The notes: generated by a model not told the origin, from the sequence alone. 64,000 bases of DNA from Chitinophaga sp. Cy-1792 (GCF_011752935.1 NZ_VWWO01000002.1:1240001-1304000), one strand, 5' to 3'; numbered from the stretch's first letter, positions 42,812 through 52,785 are shown. Translations and numbers: made by a program.

Positions 42812-43516
42812 ATGAAAACACTATTCAACTTATGCCTCACTGCGTTACTTTCCATTGCCGGGATATTTACCGCGTCTGCACAGTCTCCTGTAATCGGGGC
42901 CTGGACTGCCGCCAATGGCAGTGATACTGCTGTGCTGCTGGTAACGGAAAGTTATTTTACTATTACGACCTATAATGCCCAGGGGGTTAAGTCTACCCTT
43001 GGGGGTACCTGGGAAGGCACCAGCGACGCCTCTGCAGCGCTGCATATCGAATTCAATACCACCGATAGTACCCTCGTTGGAAAGCGTGTAGACGCTGACG
43101 TATCTTTTAACGGAGACCATTTTGGCACCACTATAGGTGGAAACAAAACCAATTGGAGCCGTGTCGACTATGGCAACGGTACCCTGGCAGGCTTATGGCA
43201 GATTACCGGCCGTGAAGTGAATGGCACCATGAATGCCATGCAGGCTGGCGCCAGAAAAACAATTAAAATACTGAGTGGCAGCCAGTTTCAATGGGTAGCA
43301 ATCAATACGGCCACCGGAGAATTTTTTGGTACCGGCGGTGGTTCCTATACGTTTGAAAACGGCGTATATACGGAGAAGTTAGCCTACTTTTCCAGGGATA
43401 ACAGCCGCGTTGGTAGCACGCTGCAGTTTAAAGGCAGTGTAAACGCCAACAAATGGGACCATAGTGGTAAGAGCTCCCAGGGAGCTCCGATTCATGAAGA
43501 ATGGACAAGACAATAA
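42812..43516 (+). CDS. Secreted lipocalin-like hypothetical protein
   Basis: A 234-residue exported protein with signal peptide LTALLSIAGIFTASAQ. The mature part has two related halves, each with G-x-W at its start (IGAWTAANGSD and AGLWQITGREVNG) and beta strands ending W(E/D)G or WTRQ, suggesting two small lipocalin-like barrels. It is similar in layout to DUF4488-type secreted proteins of Bacteroidota, but this is a loose match. It is monocistronic, with a very strong terminator. Confidence 0.68.
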   Translation: MKTLFNLCLTALLSIAGIFTASAQSPVIGAWTAANGSDTAVLLVTESYFTITTYNAQGVKSTLGGTWEGTSDASAALHIEFNTTDSTLVGKRVDADVSFNGDHFGTTIGGNKTNWSRVDYGNGTLAGLWQITGREVNGTMNAMQAGARKTIKILSGSQFQWVAINTATGEFFGTGGGSYTFENGVYTEKLAYFSRDNSRVGSTLQFKGSVNANKWDHSGKSSQGAPIHEEWTRQ

Positions 43517-43531
43517 CAATCACAGTTTACA

Positions 43532-43576
43532 ATAAAAAGCGAAAGCACCTCATTTTGAGGTGCTTTCGCTTTTTAT
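43532..43576. terminator. Bidirectional terminator, 21-bp perfect stem
   Basis: Arms starting ATAAAAAGCGAAAGCACCTC with complement, 3-base loop; T-rich on both strands. Serves the convergent genes ending at 43516 and 43585. Confidence 0.9.
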
Positions 43577-43584
43577 AACCGTTA

Positions 43585-45237
43585 TTACAATTGTATCCTG
43601 AGTTTACTACTGATACCGGTGGCCTGGTCAATAATCTCTTTAGGGTAACCGGAGATTTCCAGCAACTTAATCGCATTCCTCGTGGTCAGCTGCCCTGTTT
43701 TCAGTTTGTGATCAAAGCTTAACTGCCCTTCGGATACTGTTTCTGAGAAATGATACAGCTCGTAATCAGCGGAAAGCATGGCAGACAATTCAATATCATG
43801 TGTGGAAACGAATACGATGTTATTGTACTTGTTGAGATAGGAGAGAATGGCGCTGGCAGCGGCGATGCGCTCAACGGTATTGGTGCCTTTAAAGACTTCG
43901 TCCAGGATATAGAAATTTTGTGCCGATGGGGTTACTTCCCGGATGAGGGAATGCATAACTTCCACTTCCTGGAAATAATAACTCCTGCCATCCTGCAGGC
44001 TGTCATCAATGCGTATGGAGGAAAACAGCCGGAAGAAAGGTGTACGGAATGATGTTGCAAAACAGGTATGGATCGTTTGGGCCAGTATGATATTCAACGC
44101 AATGGTGCGCAGGAACGTAGTTTTACCAGACATATTGGACCCGGTTATTAAAACACTTTTGCCGTTTACGGTAATGTCATTAGGAACACAGCCTGGTATC
44201 GGCGGGTGGCAAACCTTAGTAGCTTCCAGGGTACGCGATACAGGCAGGAAATCAGGTGTGCAGGAGTGCGTGTCGCCGGCGCGGAGAGAAGCAATGGAGA
44301 TACAGGTGTCTATACTGCCGATATAGTTGAAGAGTACCAGGATATCCGGTTTTCTTTTGCGAAGTTCATCTACCAGTGCATAAAAGGCGAAAAATTCTAC
44401 CAGCAGAAAGGCTTTCAGGTATTCCAGCAGATAGGCGAATACCTTTGTAAGGTCGTCGCCGCTTTCACCATGGCCGAAATTGATAAACAGGCTTTTGCGA
44501 CGGAAGGTTTTCATTCGTTGCAAACTTTCTATGGCAGCAGTATTGTTAAATGGCAGCTGATGGCCGGATAAGTTGTGCGCCTGTTCCATTAAAACAGCGA
44601 GTTGTGGAACAGACCTGATGAAACGTGCGGTGTTGTTTTTATTCCAGTAATGCAGGAATACGTTAAAGAACAAAGGAATTGGAAGACCTATCAGTAAAAA
44701 CGGATAGAACGGCGACAGGACCAGCATCAATAGCATGGCAGCGAGTGAAACCTTCACCATATTGTACCAGGATGGCCGGGAAGGAATGTCATCTTCCAGC
44801 AGAGAAGAGATATAGGCGGCATCATTGTTTTGCAGTGCCGTCAGTAATACCTGTGCTGTTTCCCGTTCTGTCGTGTTATTTGTAAAGAAAGATACCTGTT
44901 GTTCCAGCAGTTGCAGTCTGGCGGCATCGTTGCCGGGTTTGCTCATCAGATCGTAAAGGTATTGCTGCCCCACCGGTGTGAGCGTACGGTCTGCAAAGCA
45001 GAATACTTCATCAAAATCGATATCTGCTTTTGTCTGGTCAGACAATACCTGGAAATCATTGCCAGAATTTACATCCAGGAAACTCCTGATCCTGCTGAAA
45101 TGGAAAGGGCCTTCCTTTGGTTTTCCCCATTGCTGGCGTATACGGAGCAACTGCTTGCTTTTAGAGCGCCTGAATTGATTGGTATAGAGCAACACTGCAC
45201 CGAGTGCAAAGAACAGGAAAATCAGGAAGTATGGCAT
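43585..45237 (-). CDS. Membrane-anchored MutS-like ATPase
   Basis: A 550-residue protein that carries the MutS ATPase domain without the mismatch-recognition domain. An N-terminal TM (MPYFLIFLFFALGAVLL) and a central hairpin of TMs (LAAMLLMLVLSPFYPFLLIG and a second) place it in the membrane. The ATPase part has Walker A GSNMSGKTTFLRT near residue 365, Walker B in FYILDEVFKGTN and the conserved STHDIELS. It resembles the MutS-like membrane ATPases of Bacteroidota, so a role in mismatch repair should not be assumed. Confidence 0.83.
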   Translation of the reverse strand: MPYFLIFLFFALGAVLLYTNQFRRSKSKQLLRIRQQWGKPKEGPFHFSRIRSFLDVNSGNDFQVLSDQTKADIDFDEVFCFADRTLTPVGQQYLYDLMSKPGNDAARLQLLEQQVSFFTNNTTERETAQVLLTALQNNDAAYISSLLEDDIPSRPSWYNMVKVSLAAMLLMLVLSPFYPFLLIGLPIPLFFNVFLHYWNKNNTARFIRSVPQLAVLMEQAHNLSGHQLPFNNTAAIESLQRMKTFRRKSLFINFGHGESGDDLTKVFAYLLEYLKAFLLVEFFAFYALVDELRKRKPDILVLFNYIGSIDTCISIASLRAGDTHSCTPDFLPVSRTLEATKVCHPPIPGCVPNDITVNGKSVLITGSNMSGKTTFLRTIALNIILAQTIHTCFATSFRTPFFRLFSSIRIDDSLQDGRSYYFQEVEVMHSLIREVTPSAQNFYILDEVFKGTNTVERIAAASAILSYLNKYNNIVFVSTHDIELSAMLSADYELYHFSETVSEGQLSFDHKLKTGQLTTRNAIKLLEISGYPKEIIDQATGISSKLRIQL

Positions 45238-45318
45238 AAGTCCGTCAGGGGTATTAAGATGGGCAAATATACCGGAATTGTTTAATGTCCGGAATTAAAT
45301 AAGTAAGGGCATAAAAAA

Positions 45319-45344
45319 ACGGAATGGCTGTTGGGCCATTCCGT
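45319..45344 (-). terminator. Intrinsic terminator of the J/KTSC gene
   Basis: Stem ACGGAATGGC / GCCATTCCGT with a 6-base loop; T-run of seven on the minus strand. Confidence 0.85.
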
Positions 45345-45365
45345 CTGAAATATATTGAGTAAAAA

Positions 45366-45815
45366 CTAAGCTTCTACTGCTTTACTTACCTTACGGTACA
45401 CAAACTCGTGATAGATGTGCCTGCGGCAGAATCTTCCCGGGGTATCGGAGTTGATCAGCTTCACGTACAATGCTTTTGGAACATCGAGGTATTCGTAGCA
45501 GCTGCCGTCCTGAAACTGGATTTGCAGGGTGGTTTTTGTGTAGCTGAAGTCATGGATCATGCTGGCTGCGATAGTGGCGGTATATTCCGGCAGCGCTGCC
45601 TCAATGGTTTCAGGCGCGATGCTTACCAGGAAATGGTATGCCTCGATCAGCTCTTTACTTTTAGCTTCTGCTTCGAGCTTTTTTTCTTCTTCCAGTCCTT
45701 CGAATTTATCAGGATGCCATTCCTTCATTAAATTTCTGTAGGAAGATTTTAATTCTTTCAGATCTGCGGTTTTGGCAACATTCAGCAGTCTTCTGTAGTC
45801 AACTATTTTACTCAT
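45366..45815 (-). CDS. J-domain protein with C-terminal KTSC domain
   Basis: A 149-residue fusion. Residues 5-65 form a DnaJ J-domain with the essential HPD in LMKEWHPDKF, so it can stimulate an Hsp70. Residues about 80-145 form a KTSC domain (SYTKTTLQIQFQDGSCYEYLDVP, then SDTPGRFCRRHIY), a module of unknown function often found in phage or repair proteins. No zinc-finger or substrate-binding DnaJ regions are present. It is a single leftward gene with its own terminator. Confidence 0.87.
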   Translation of the reverse strand: MSKIVDYRRLLNVAKTADLKELKSSYRNLMKEWHPDKFEGLEEEKKLEAEAKSKELIEAYHFLVSIAPETIEAALPEYTATIAASMIHDFSYTKTTLQIQFQDGSCYEYLDVPKALYVKLINSDTPGRFCRRHIYHEFVYRKVSKAVEA

Positions 45816-46063
45816 AATGTATGGTGTTCAGAAAAATAAACAGGCTGATCATTATGAGCAGACTACCATTTATTGAAATCGGCTGCAAAATTACGGCTTT
45901 TTAATGTAATTGAAATGTCAGATGTTAAATGAAATGTGATAAATCATCCGGGGCCATATGTTTGCTTTTGAAGCTACTTTAGTGCCTGCTTTTGTTTGTT
46001 GTATTATTATATTTAAATATATAATATTGTTTATGTCTGTGAGATGCCTAAGTAGAACCCTTC

Positions 46064-46498
46064 TTATTTTACAGGAATAGAAGGTGATAGTACCTTCCTG
46101 AACCGGACATAGAAGGGTTCCGGCTTTTTCCTGTTAGGGCCAATTATCGTGAAGCCCGAATCGTTCTGACGACAGGGAGAAAATTGAATCATATGCGGAC
46201 TGTTTGCAAAAGTTAATTCACCGATGCCTTCAAAACCGCAGGTGCCGGCATCCCAGTGGCCGCAGGTATCGTCCAGCAGCTGGGTGCGCATGTTGGTGCA
46301 GAAAGTTGAATCCGATTTAAATACGATAACTAGTCCGGATATACGTAGTGGATCATCTTCCAGTAACGACAGGTCGGTATGTGCGCTATCAAATACATAA
46401 GTGCCGATGTGGGACAGTCTGCAATTATTCCTGGCCTCTTTTTCGGTCATGCCGCAGGAAATTAATGTCAGCGTGAATATCCAAAGTGATTTGTACAT
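46064..46498 (-). CDS. Hypothetical lipoprotein
   Basis: A 144-residue lipoprotein: MYKSLWIFTLTLISCGMTEKE gives a typical lipobox (LISC). The mature domain contains several Cys (NNCRLSH, DDTCGHWDAGTCGFEG) that may pair as disulphides. No family is recognised. Single gene. Confidence 0.65.
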   Translation of the reverse strand: MYKSLWIFTLTLISCGMTEKEARNNCRLSHIGTYVFDSAHTDLSLLEDDPLRISGLVIVFKSDSTFCTNMRTQLLDDTCGHWDAGTCGFEGIGELTFANSPHMIQFSPCRQNDSGFTIIGPNRKKPEPFYVRFRKVLSPSIPVK

Positions 46499-46651
46499 AA
46501 GTAAGGAATAAGATTTTAGGGAACTTTTAGTTAAGGGTTACTACAAAGGCCATTGGTGCAAATTGTCAAGGTCAATGAGCACTTATTAAAAATAGCTATT
46601 ACATCTATATAAAAATAACAAGCAACAGAATTTTCCTACATTGCGACTATT

Positions 46652-47203
46652 ATGCCATCTATGCCTATAGAAGAAAGTGAATTATATAAAACAATCAGGA
46701 ATGTGTTTATTGCCAGCCACTATGGTCTGACTCCCGCACGATTCACCATGAAGCCTGCCTGGAAATATGCTTATTATAATGCCGCTAAAAAGAATGCAAA
46801 CGGACAGGTAGTATTTAAGGAAATAATGGTAGGATTGTATATCATTCTGGCGTTGCTTTCCCTGGCAGTAGTCGTATCTCTTATCGCAAAGTTTTATCCG
46901 GCTACCTTCGCCGCTGTAGTATTACTGACCGCATTACTGGTAAGCTGGAGATTTGTTCCTGCAAAAACACTTGTATTTGACAGCGAAGGTTTCGCTATCG
47001 CGGATGTACAGTACAGATGGAGCGATTATGATGGCGTCTATATGGCTGTAATGCTGCATGATAGAAGCCGGGAGACAAATCTGGTGATGATAAAAAATGG
47101 TCAGCCGGCAGCCTATATTAATGTTTCAGGTTTTGGCGACATGTGTAAAATAGCTTCAGGTGTCAGGGATTTTCAACCGGAGCGTTATAAAGATTTGTTG
47201 TAG
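46652..47203 (+). CDS. Two-TM hypothetical protein, paralogue A flanking the sulfatase locus
   Basis: A 183-residue membrane protein of unknown function. It opens MPSMPIEESELYKTIRNVF, has a conserved block KPAWKYAYYNAAKKN, two adjacent TM helices (about residues 58-105) and a cytoplasmic or periplasmic tail ending VRDFQPERYKD. A second protein of exactly the same length and with the same start, central block and C-terminal VRDFQPERY lies at 56699-57250, beyond the SusCD/sulfatase genes. Its gene lies just upstream of the sigma factor gene but is probably an independent unit. Confidence 0.68.
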   Translation: MPSMPIEESELYKTIRNVFIASHYGLTPARFTMKPAWKYAYYNAAKKNANGQVVFKEIMVGLYIILALLSLAVVVSLIAKFYPATFAAVVLLTALLVSWRFVPAKTLVFDSEGFAIADVQYRWSDYDGVYMAVMLHDRSRETNLVMIKNGQPAAYINVSGFGDMCKIASGVRDFQPERYKDLL

Positions 47204-47298
47204 AGATAAGCCTGTTTTTATTTTACGCAAACGATTGTGTTTGCACTTTTATCATTTCTTCCTTAAATTACCAGCTGCTCCCAGTAAATCAGCATGCA

Positions 47299-47898
47299 TT
47301 GACAGATATCAACCAACTAGACGAGAAGGCATTGGTGGCCCTGCTCCAGGCCGGCCAGCAGGCTGCTTTTGAGAAGATATATGCACTTTACAGAGAACGC
47401 TTGCTGGGGTATATCTTCAAATTAGTAAAGATAGAAGAAGTTGCGGGTGAAGTTTTACAGGAGGTATTTATCAGGGTATGGACAAACCGTGCGTCCATCG
47501 ACAAAAATTTATCTTTCAAATCTTATATATTTCGTATAACCGAAAACGTAGTATATGACTATTTTCGGAAAATAGCCCGCGACAGGAAGCTGCAAACAAA
47601 GCTGGTGGCCGCTGCCACTTCGGATTACCGCCACGTGGAAGAAGATATCATTGGCAAGGAAGAAAGGCAGTTGCTGCATAATGTCATGGAAGAATTACCA
47701 CCAATACGCCGTCGTGTATACCAGCTCCAAAAACTGGCAGGAAAATCATATCAGGAAATCGGGCAGGAATTAAATATAAGCAGCTCTACTGTCAGTGATC
47801 ATATTCAGAAGGCCAATAAATATATCCAGCAACGCTTACGCGCTATCAGATCTACCTATATTTTTCTCTTTATCTGGATCTGGCGATTTTTTTCTTAA
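47299..47898 (+). CDS. ECF-type RNA polymerase sigma factor
   Basis: A 199-residue Bacteroidota ECF sigma factor. Region 2 (FEKIYALYRERLLGYIFKLV, then EVFIRVWTNR) and region 4 (IRRRVYQLQKLAGKSYQEIG with recognition helix STVSDHIQKANK) are clear. The start appears to be a TTG at 47299; no in-frame ATG precedes the region 2 start. A hydrophobic C-terminal tail is present (IFLFIWIWRFF). It is followed 62 bp later by a FecR anti-sigma gene and then susC with an STN domain, the usual FecA/FecR/FecI-type control. Confidence 0.92.
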   Translation: MTDINQLDEKALVALLQAGQQAAFEKIYALYRERLLGYIFKLVKIEEVAGEVLQEVFIRVWTNRASIDKNLSFKSYIFRITENVVYDYFRKIARDRKLQTKLVAAATSDYRHVEEDIIGKEERQLLHNVMEELPPIRRRVYQLQKLAGKSYQEIGQELNISSSTVSDHIQKANKYIQQRLRAIRSTYIFLFIWIWRFFS

Positions 47899-47960
47899 CT
47901 TTTTTTGCGACAGAGCAGGGATTTTATTCTATTCAGACGTATTAGCTTGAAAATACGCGT

Positions 47961-49139
47961 GTGAAGTCGCCAGTATCAACCAAAGATCTATTCGAAAAAT
48001 ACCTTAAAAATGAATGCAGCCCGGAAGAAGTACAGCAGCTGCTGACCTGTTTCCAGGAAGGGGATATGGAAGAAGATTTAAAATCCCGTATCCGTGAATA
48101 CCTGCAGGCAGGAGAGCCAGCCGCAGTGCCCGCATCCATGCTGGATATGGCGGACGGTATGCACGAAAATACCCTTACTACGCTATTTCCACCTGTCCGG
48201 CTATACCAGCGAAGCTGGTTCCGCTATGCAGCGGCAGCAGTATTGCTGGGCACCGTCATCACCACCGGGTTACTTATACGCCAGTCGGGTAAGCATGCGA
48301 TGCTTGCCGGCAATATCCGGCCAAAATCGGCCAGTATCAGGCCTGCACAGTACGGGGCCATGCTGACGCTTGCTGATGGCAACACCATTGCGCTTGATAG
48401 TGCCGCCAACGGTGTAGTAGCACGGCAAAACGGGGCCAGTATTATTAAATCCAACGGAGCAGTGGCCTATGAACAGGGTACAACTGCCGCTCAGAAAGAA
48501 ATTATCAACCAGGTGGTTACGCCCAGAGGTAATCATTACCAGTTAGTATTGTCTGATGGTACGAAGGTTTGGCTGAACGCCGCTTCAGCGATACGTTTCC
48601 CGGCAAACTTTTCCGCAACGGAAAGAAAGGTGGAAGTAAAAGGGGAGGCATATTTCGAAGTGGCCTCCAATCCCGCCAAACCTTTTATTGTAAAAGTCCT
48701 TTCTTCGAAAGGGGAAAGCGAGATACAGGTATTGGGAACGCATTTCAACGTACATGCCTATGACGACGAAGCTGCCAGCACTACCTTGCTGGAAGGCCGC
48801 ATTAAAATAGTAAGCGGCAAAGCCTCCAAACTCCTCCATCCCGGCCAGCAGGCCGTTATCGGAGCCCCTGAACAAATCGTAGTCAATAGCAGTGTAGATC
48901 CTGACCAGGTCATGTCATGGATCAATGGCGTATTTATCTTCAATCATGAGGATATACGCACCGTCATGCAGCAAATCAGCCGCTGGTACGACGTAGAAGT
49001 AGTATATAACGATACCCATGCCGGAGAAACATTTTCGGGGATTGTCGGCCGCGATAGTAACGTTACACAGGTATTGAAAATCATGGAAGCCAATGGACTT
49101 AAATTCAAAATAGAAAATAAAACCATCACCGTATTGTAA
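47961..49139 (+). CDS. FecR family anti-sigma factor
   Basis: A 392-residue inner-membrane protein that starts at a GTG. The cytoplasmic N-terminal part binds the sigma factor, a TM follows (WFRYAAAAVLLGTVITTGLL, about residue 85), then the periplasmic FecR domain (VTPRGNHYQLVLSDGTKVWL, KVEVKGEAYFEVA) and the C-terminal DUF4974 (FNHEDIRTVMQQISRWYDVE). It should receive the signal from the STN domain of the SusC at 49249 and release the sigma factor to activate the locus. Confidence 0.93.
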   Translation: MKSPVSTKDLFEKYLKNECSPEEVQQLLTCFQEGDMEEDLKSRIREYLQAGEPAAVPASMLDMADGMHENTLTTLFPPVRLYQRSWFRYAAAAVLLGTVITTGLLIRQSGKHAMLAGNIRPKSASIRPAQYGAMLTLADGNTIALDSAANGVVARQNGASIIKSNGAVAYEQGTTAAQKEIINQVVTPRGNHYQLVLSDGTKVWLNAASAIRFPANFSATERKVEVKGEAYFEVASNPAKPFIVKVLSSKGESEIQVLGTHFNVHAYDDEAASTTLLEGRIKIVSGKASKLLHPGQQAVIGAPEQIVVNSSVDPDQVMSWINGVFIFNHEDIRTVMQQISRWYDVEVVYNDTHAGETFSGIVGRDSNVTQVLKIMEANGLKFKIENKTITVL

Positions 49140-49155
49140 ACTACGGGCCATAAAA

Positions 49156-49184
49156 AACAGGAAGTGGATTCAGCACTTCCTGTT
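49156..49184 (+). terminator. Hairpin between fecR and susC
   Basis: Perfect arms AACAGGAAGTG / CACTTCCTGTT around a 7-base loop. There is no strong T-tract, so it may be partial. It would separate the regulatory pair from the structural genes. Confidence 0.5.
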
Positions 49185-49248
49185 GTAACGCAGGCCTGAG
49201 TTTATAACGCTTAGTATCGTCAATTTTTCATTCCTACAAATCAAAGTT

Positions 49249-52200
49249 ATGAAATTACAGGATGTCACGCGCTCCATCCCCTGGAGAAGGCGTGTGTTTA
49301 ACACTTTTATTGCCATGAAACTAACCGCAGGCTTGTTAATAGCCAGTTGCCTTCAGGTAAGTGCCTACAGCTATGGCCAGACAGTAACATTGCATGAGAA
49401 AAAAATTTCCCTTCAGAAGCTTTTTCTAAAGATTCATGAACAGACAGGCTACCAGGTTTTCTATAAAGACTGGCTGCTGGACAATGCAGGAAAAGTCGAT
49501 ATCAATGTAGATAATATGCGACTGGAGCAGGTGCTGGCCATCTGCTTTAAAGATCTCCCTTTGTCCTATACCGTATCTGATAAAAATATTGTTATCAGGG
49601 CAAAACAAGCCACAGACAATAAATTGCCGGGCATCGACCAGCAGACACCTGTTATCCGGAAAGGGATAGTGAAAGATGAGAAAGGGTTGCCACTGGTGGG
49701 TGTAACCGTTAGCGTTAGTGGCACCTCCAAAGGCACTATTACCAACGAAAAAGGAGAATTCAGCATTGCTGCTGACCGTGGTGATGTGCTGTTATTTTCT
49801 ATTCTCGGGTACAAAAAGAAAAGCATCACCCTTGCCGATAATAGCGTAATCTCCATTTCCCTTGACCTGGACATCGTTTCGGCAGGAGAGGTGGTGGTAG
49901 TGGGATACGGCACACAGAAGAAAGTTAACCTGACCGGCGCCGTGTCATCCATCAAAGGCAGTGACCTGGACCGCAGGCCTGTGCTGAATGCAACACAGAG
50001 CCTGGAAGGACTGGTACCGGGATTGAATGTTTCCGTAGGCTCCAGTACCAAACCGGGTCAGAGCTATAACCTGAATGTAAGGGGGGCCGGCAACCTCGCC
50101 GGCGGCGATGGGCCACTGGTATTGGTAGATGGTATCCCTATGGACCTGGGCTCCGTTAACCCGAATGATATAGAATCGATTTCTGTGCTGAAAGATGCTG
50201 CCGCATCAGCGATCTACGGCGCCCGTGCACCTTATGGCGTTATACTGGTGACTACCAAAAAAGGAAAGGCCGATAAAACCGTAATCAGCTATTCCAACAA
50301 CTTTGGCCTGACAAGACCGGTAAATCTGCCTGAAATGGCCAATGCATATGACTTTGCGGTTTACTTCAACGCTGCCTGCGCCAACGCTGGCGTGGCCCTG
50401 CAATATTCAGACGCCAAGCTGGCACAGCTGAAAGCATTTGTAGAAAATCCCAACGCTAATGTAAACCCATGGCCGGAAGCGAAGGACAACTACCTGCTCA
50501 ATTTCGAAAATACACCTAACGGTGTCGCCAGTACGGATTGGTTTGCCTTTAATTATAAACCCTCTTCTTTCCGCCAGCAGCACAACCTGAGCGTTAGTGG
50601 CGGTAATAAAACTACCCAGTATTTTGTTTCCGGTGGTTACTATGGCGAAGGTGGAGTATTACGTTTTGCAGATATCAACTATAACAGGTACAACCTGAAC
50701 AGTACTATTACCTCACAGGTGACAGACTGGTTCAAACTGAAGCTGAACAGTAAGGTCACTGCTGATAAATATACCGCGCCGTTTTCACCGGGCGGGACTT
50801 TCGAGCAGAATTACTTTCACGATCTCGCACGGTTCAGACCCAATGTTTCTCCCTATGACCTGAATGGACATTATAACGAGCTTTCTCTCGTGCCTTATCT
50901 GCAGTCTGGCTCATCCTACTCCAACAAGATCTTTACGCTGATCGTACAGCCAGGTATAGAACTGGAGCCCATCAAAAACTGGAAGATAACCGCTGATCTG
51001 AATATTAACAGGGGAAATACGGATAATACAACATTACTGTTGCCAGGAGTTCAATATGGCATCGACGGTACGCAGCGATATGTCAACCGCTCTGAATTTG
51101 GTATTCCTATTGGCGGCAGTTATGCGCGGGGACTTGCGACAAATCTTTATCTCTCCCCCAATATTTATACCTCTTACCGGTATACTCCATCCCGTGATCA
51201 TGAATTCAATTTCCTGGCGGGTTTCCAGCAGGAGGCATATGATTTCACCAGCCTGAGTTCTGCTGCAACGCCGCTGATCAGTTTTAATACACCGGGTATC
51301 AATTTATCAGGTGTGCCGGCAACCACTTCTGAAAGCCGGTATCATTGGTCTACGCGCGGATTTTTTGGTCGTATAAATTATAATTATAAAGAGAAATACC
51401 TGGTAGAATTTAATGGCCGGTACGACGGATCTTCCCGTTTTGCACCATCCAGCCGCTGGGGCTTCTTTCCATCAGGGTCTGTGGGTTATAATATCGTGAA
51501 GGAAGATTTCATGGAGGGGCTGCATAAAGTGTTTGATAACCTTAAAATACGTGCTTCTTATGGATTGCTGGGTAATCAATCCGGCGCCGGTATGTATTCT
51601 TACATTCAAACGATGGGTATCTCCAACGTAGGCATTAATGGTGCAGGGCCGCAATGGTATTTCCAGAATGGCCGGGAAGCCAATATCTATGCGCCGGCAG
51701 CCTATAACCCGGGCGTAACCTGGGAAAAGGTACAGGTGAAAAATCTTGGTATTGATTTCGACCTGCTGCAAAGCCGGCTCTCGGGCACCTTTGAGGTATA
51801 TCAGCGCGATACCAAAGATATGTTAGGGCCCAGCTTCGATATCGCTGATATGTTTGGCGCTGCCGTTCCTTCCAGCAATAACGCCAATCTGCGTACCTCA
51901 GGATGGGAGCTGACACTCAACTATAAAGGAAATATCAGTAGTGATGTGAAATTCAGCGTAGGTGCTGTGTTGTCTGACAATAAATCTGTGGTGACCAAAT
52001 ACCAGAACCCGACAGGATTCAATCCTTCCGTCACTTTCTATAACGGCAAGCAGCTGGGTGAAATATGGGGTTACCGCGCTTCCGGCTTAATTCAGAATGA
52101 TGAGGAAGCTGCTGCATTTAATGCTATGGACCATTCGTTTATCAGCACGCAGCCATGGAAGCCGGGAGATGTAAGGTATATAGATCTGAATGGCGATAAA

Positions 52201-52785
52201 AAAATCAACAACGGCGCCAATCGCCTCGATAGTATGGGCGATATGACCATTATCGGTAACGCCAGTCCTAGGTATGCCTATGCGTTTACCGGTACTATAG
52301 ACTGGAAGGGCCTGACATTGTCATTTGTAGTACAGGGCATCGCTAAACGGGACTACGCGCCAACTTCCAACGATGTATATTTCTGGGGTTACAGTTCCTA
52401 TGCTCAGGTGACGGTCTTTAAGCAGCACCTCGACTATTGGACACCAGAGAACCCAAACGCCTATTACCCTGCGCCATATACGAATACCGGCGGTGCAGTC
52501 GGCCCATTTCAGTATAAAAGTCAACAGGTGTCAGACAGGTACCTGCAAAATGCAGCCTACCTGCGACTGAAGAACGTGACGTTGAATTATTCCCTGCCGG
52601 CAAGGCTGATCAGCAAAGCACATCTTTCAAAAGTATCTGTGTTTATGTCTGGCGAAAACCTGTTGACATTTACGAAGCTCAGTAAGATGTTTGACCCTGA
52701 AACGCTGAATATCTCAGCAGTTGGCACAGGGAAGTCATACCCGTTAACACAGGTTTATTCTGCCGGTATGAATGTCATTTTCTAA
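49249..52785 (+). CDS. SusC/RagA TonB-linked outer-membrane transporter with STN domain
   Basis: An 1178-residue TonB-dependent transporter. A signal (TAGLLIASCLQVSAYSYGQ) precedes an STN signalling domain (about residues 45-115, KIHEQTGYQVFYKDWLL), a carboxypeptidase-regulatory-like domain (about 138-210, VKDEKGLPLVGVTVSVSGT), the plug with VVVGYGTQKKVNLTGAVSSI and the large barrel ending in NVIF. STN plus the upstream sigma/FecR pair means FecA-type transenvelope control. It imports the glycan bound by the downstream SusD; no glycoside hydrolase accompanies it. Confidence 0.95.
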   Translation: MKLQDVTRSIPWRRRVFNTFIAMKLTAGLLIASCLQVSAYSYGQTVTLHEKKISLQKLFLKIHEQTGYQVFYKDWLLDNAGKVDINVDNMRLEQVLAICFKDLPLSYTVSDKNIVIRAKQATDNKLPGIDQQTPVIRKGIVKDEKGLPLVGVTVSVSGTSKGTITNEKGEFSIAADRGDVLLFSILGYKKKSITLADNSVISISLDLDIVSAGEVVVVGYGTQKKVNLTGAVSSIKGSDLDRRPVLNATQSLEGLVPGLNVSVGSSTKPGQSYNLNVRGAGNLAGGDGPLVLVDGIPMDLGSVNPNDIESISVLKDAAASAIYGARAPYGVILVTTKKGKADKTVISYSNNFGLTRPVNLPEMANAYDFAVYFNAACANAGVALQYSDAKLAQLKAFVENPNANVNPWPEAKDNYLLNFENTPNGVASTDWFAFNYKPSSFRQQHNLSVSGGNKTTQYFVSGGYYGEGGVLRFADINYNRYNLNSTITSQVTDWFKLKLNSKVTADKYTAPFSPGGTFEQNYFHDLARFRPNVSPYDLNGHYNELSLVPYLQSGSSYSNKIFTLIVQPGIELEPIKNWKITADLNINRGNTDNTTLLLPGVQYGIDGTQRYVNRSEFGIPIGGSYARGLATNLYLSPNIYTSYRYTPSRDHEFNFLAGFQQEAYDFTSLSSAATPLISFNTPGINLSGVPATTSESRYHWSTRGFFGRINYNYKEKYLVEFNGRYDGSSRFAPSSRWGFFPSGSVGYNIVKEDFMEGLHKVFDNLKIRASYGLLGNQSGAGMYSYIQTMGISNVGINGAGPQWYFQNGREANIYAPAAYNPGVTWEKVQVKNLGIDFDLLQSRLSGTFEVYQRDTKDMLGPSFDIADMFGAAVPSSNNANLRTSGWELTLNYKGNISSDVKFSVGAVLSDNKSVVTKYQNPTGFNPSVTFYNGKQLGEIWGYRASGLIQNDEEAAAFNAMDHSFISTQPWKPGDVRYIDLNGDKKINNGANRLDSMGDMTIIGNASPRYAYAFTGTIDWKGLTLSFVVQGIAKRDYAPTSNDVYFWGYSSYAQVTVFKQHLDYWTPENPNAYYPAPYTNTGGAVGPFQYKSQQVSDRYLQNAAYLRLKNVTLNYSLPARLISKAHLSKVSVFMSGENLLTFTKLSKMFDPETLNISAVGTGKSYPLTQVYSAGMNVIF

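Noticed and set aside
43585..45237. Annotation as DNA mismatch repair protein MutS
   Set aside because: Mismatch-recognition domain is missing and TM segments are present.
46001..46030. AT-rich palindrome around TTTAAA
   Set aside because: Imperfect and low complexity, expected by chance in AT-rich intergenic DNA.
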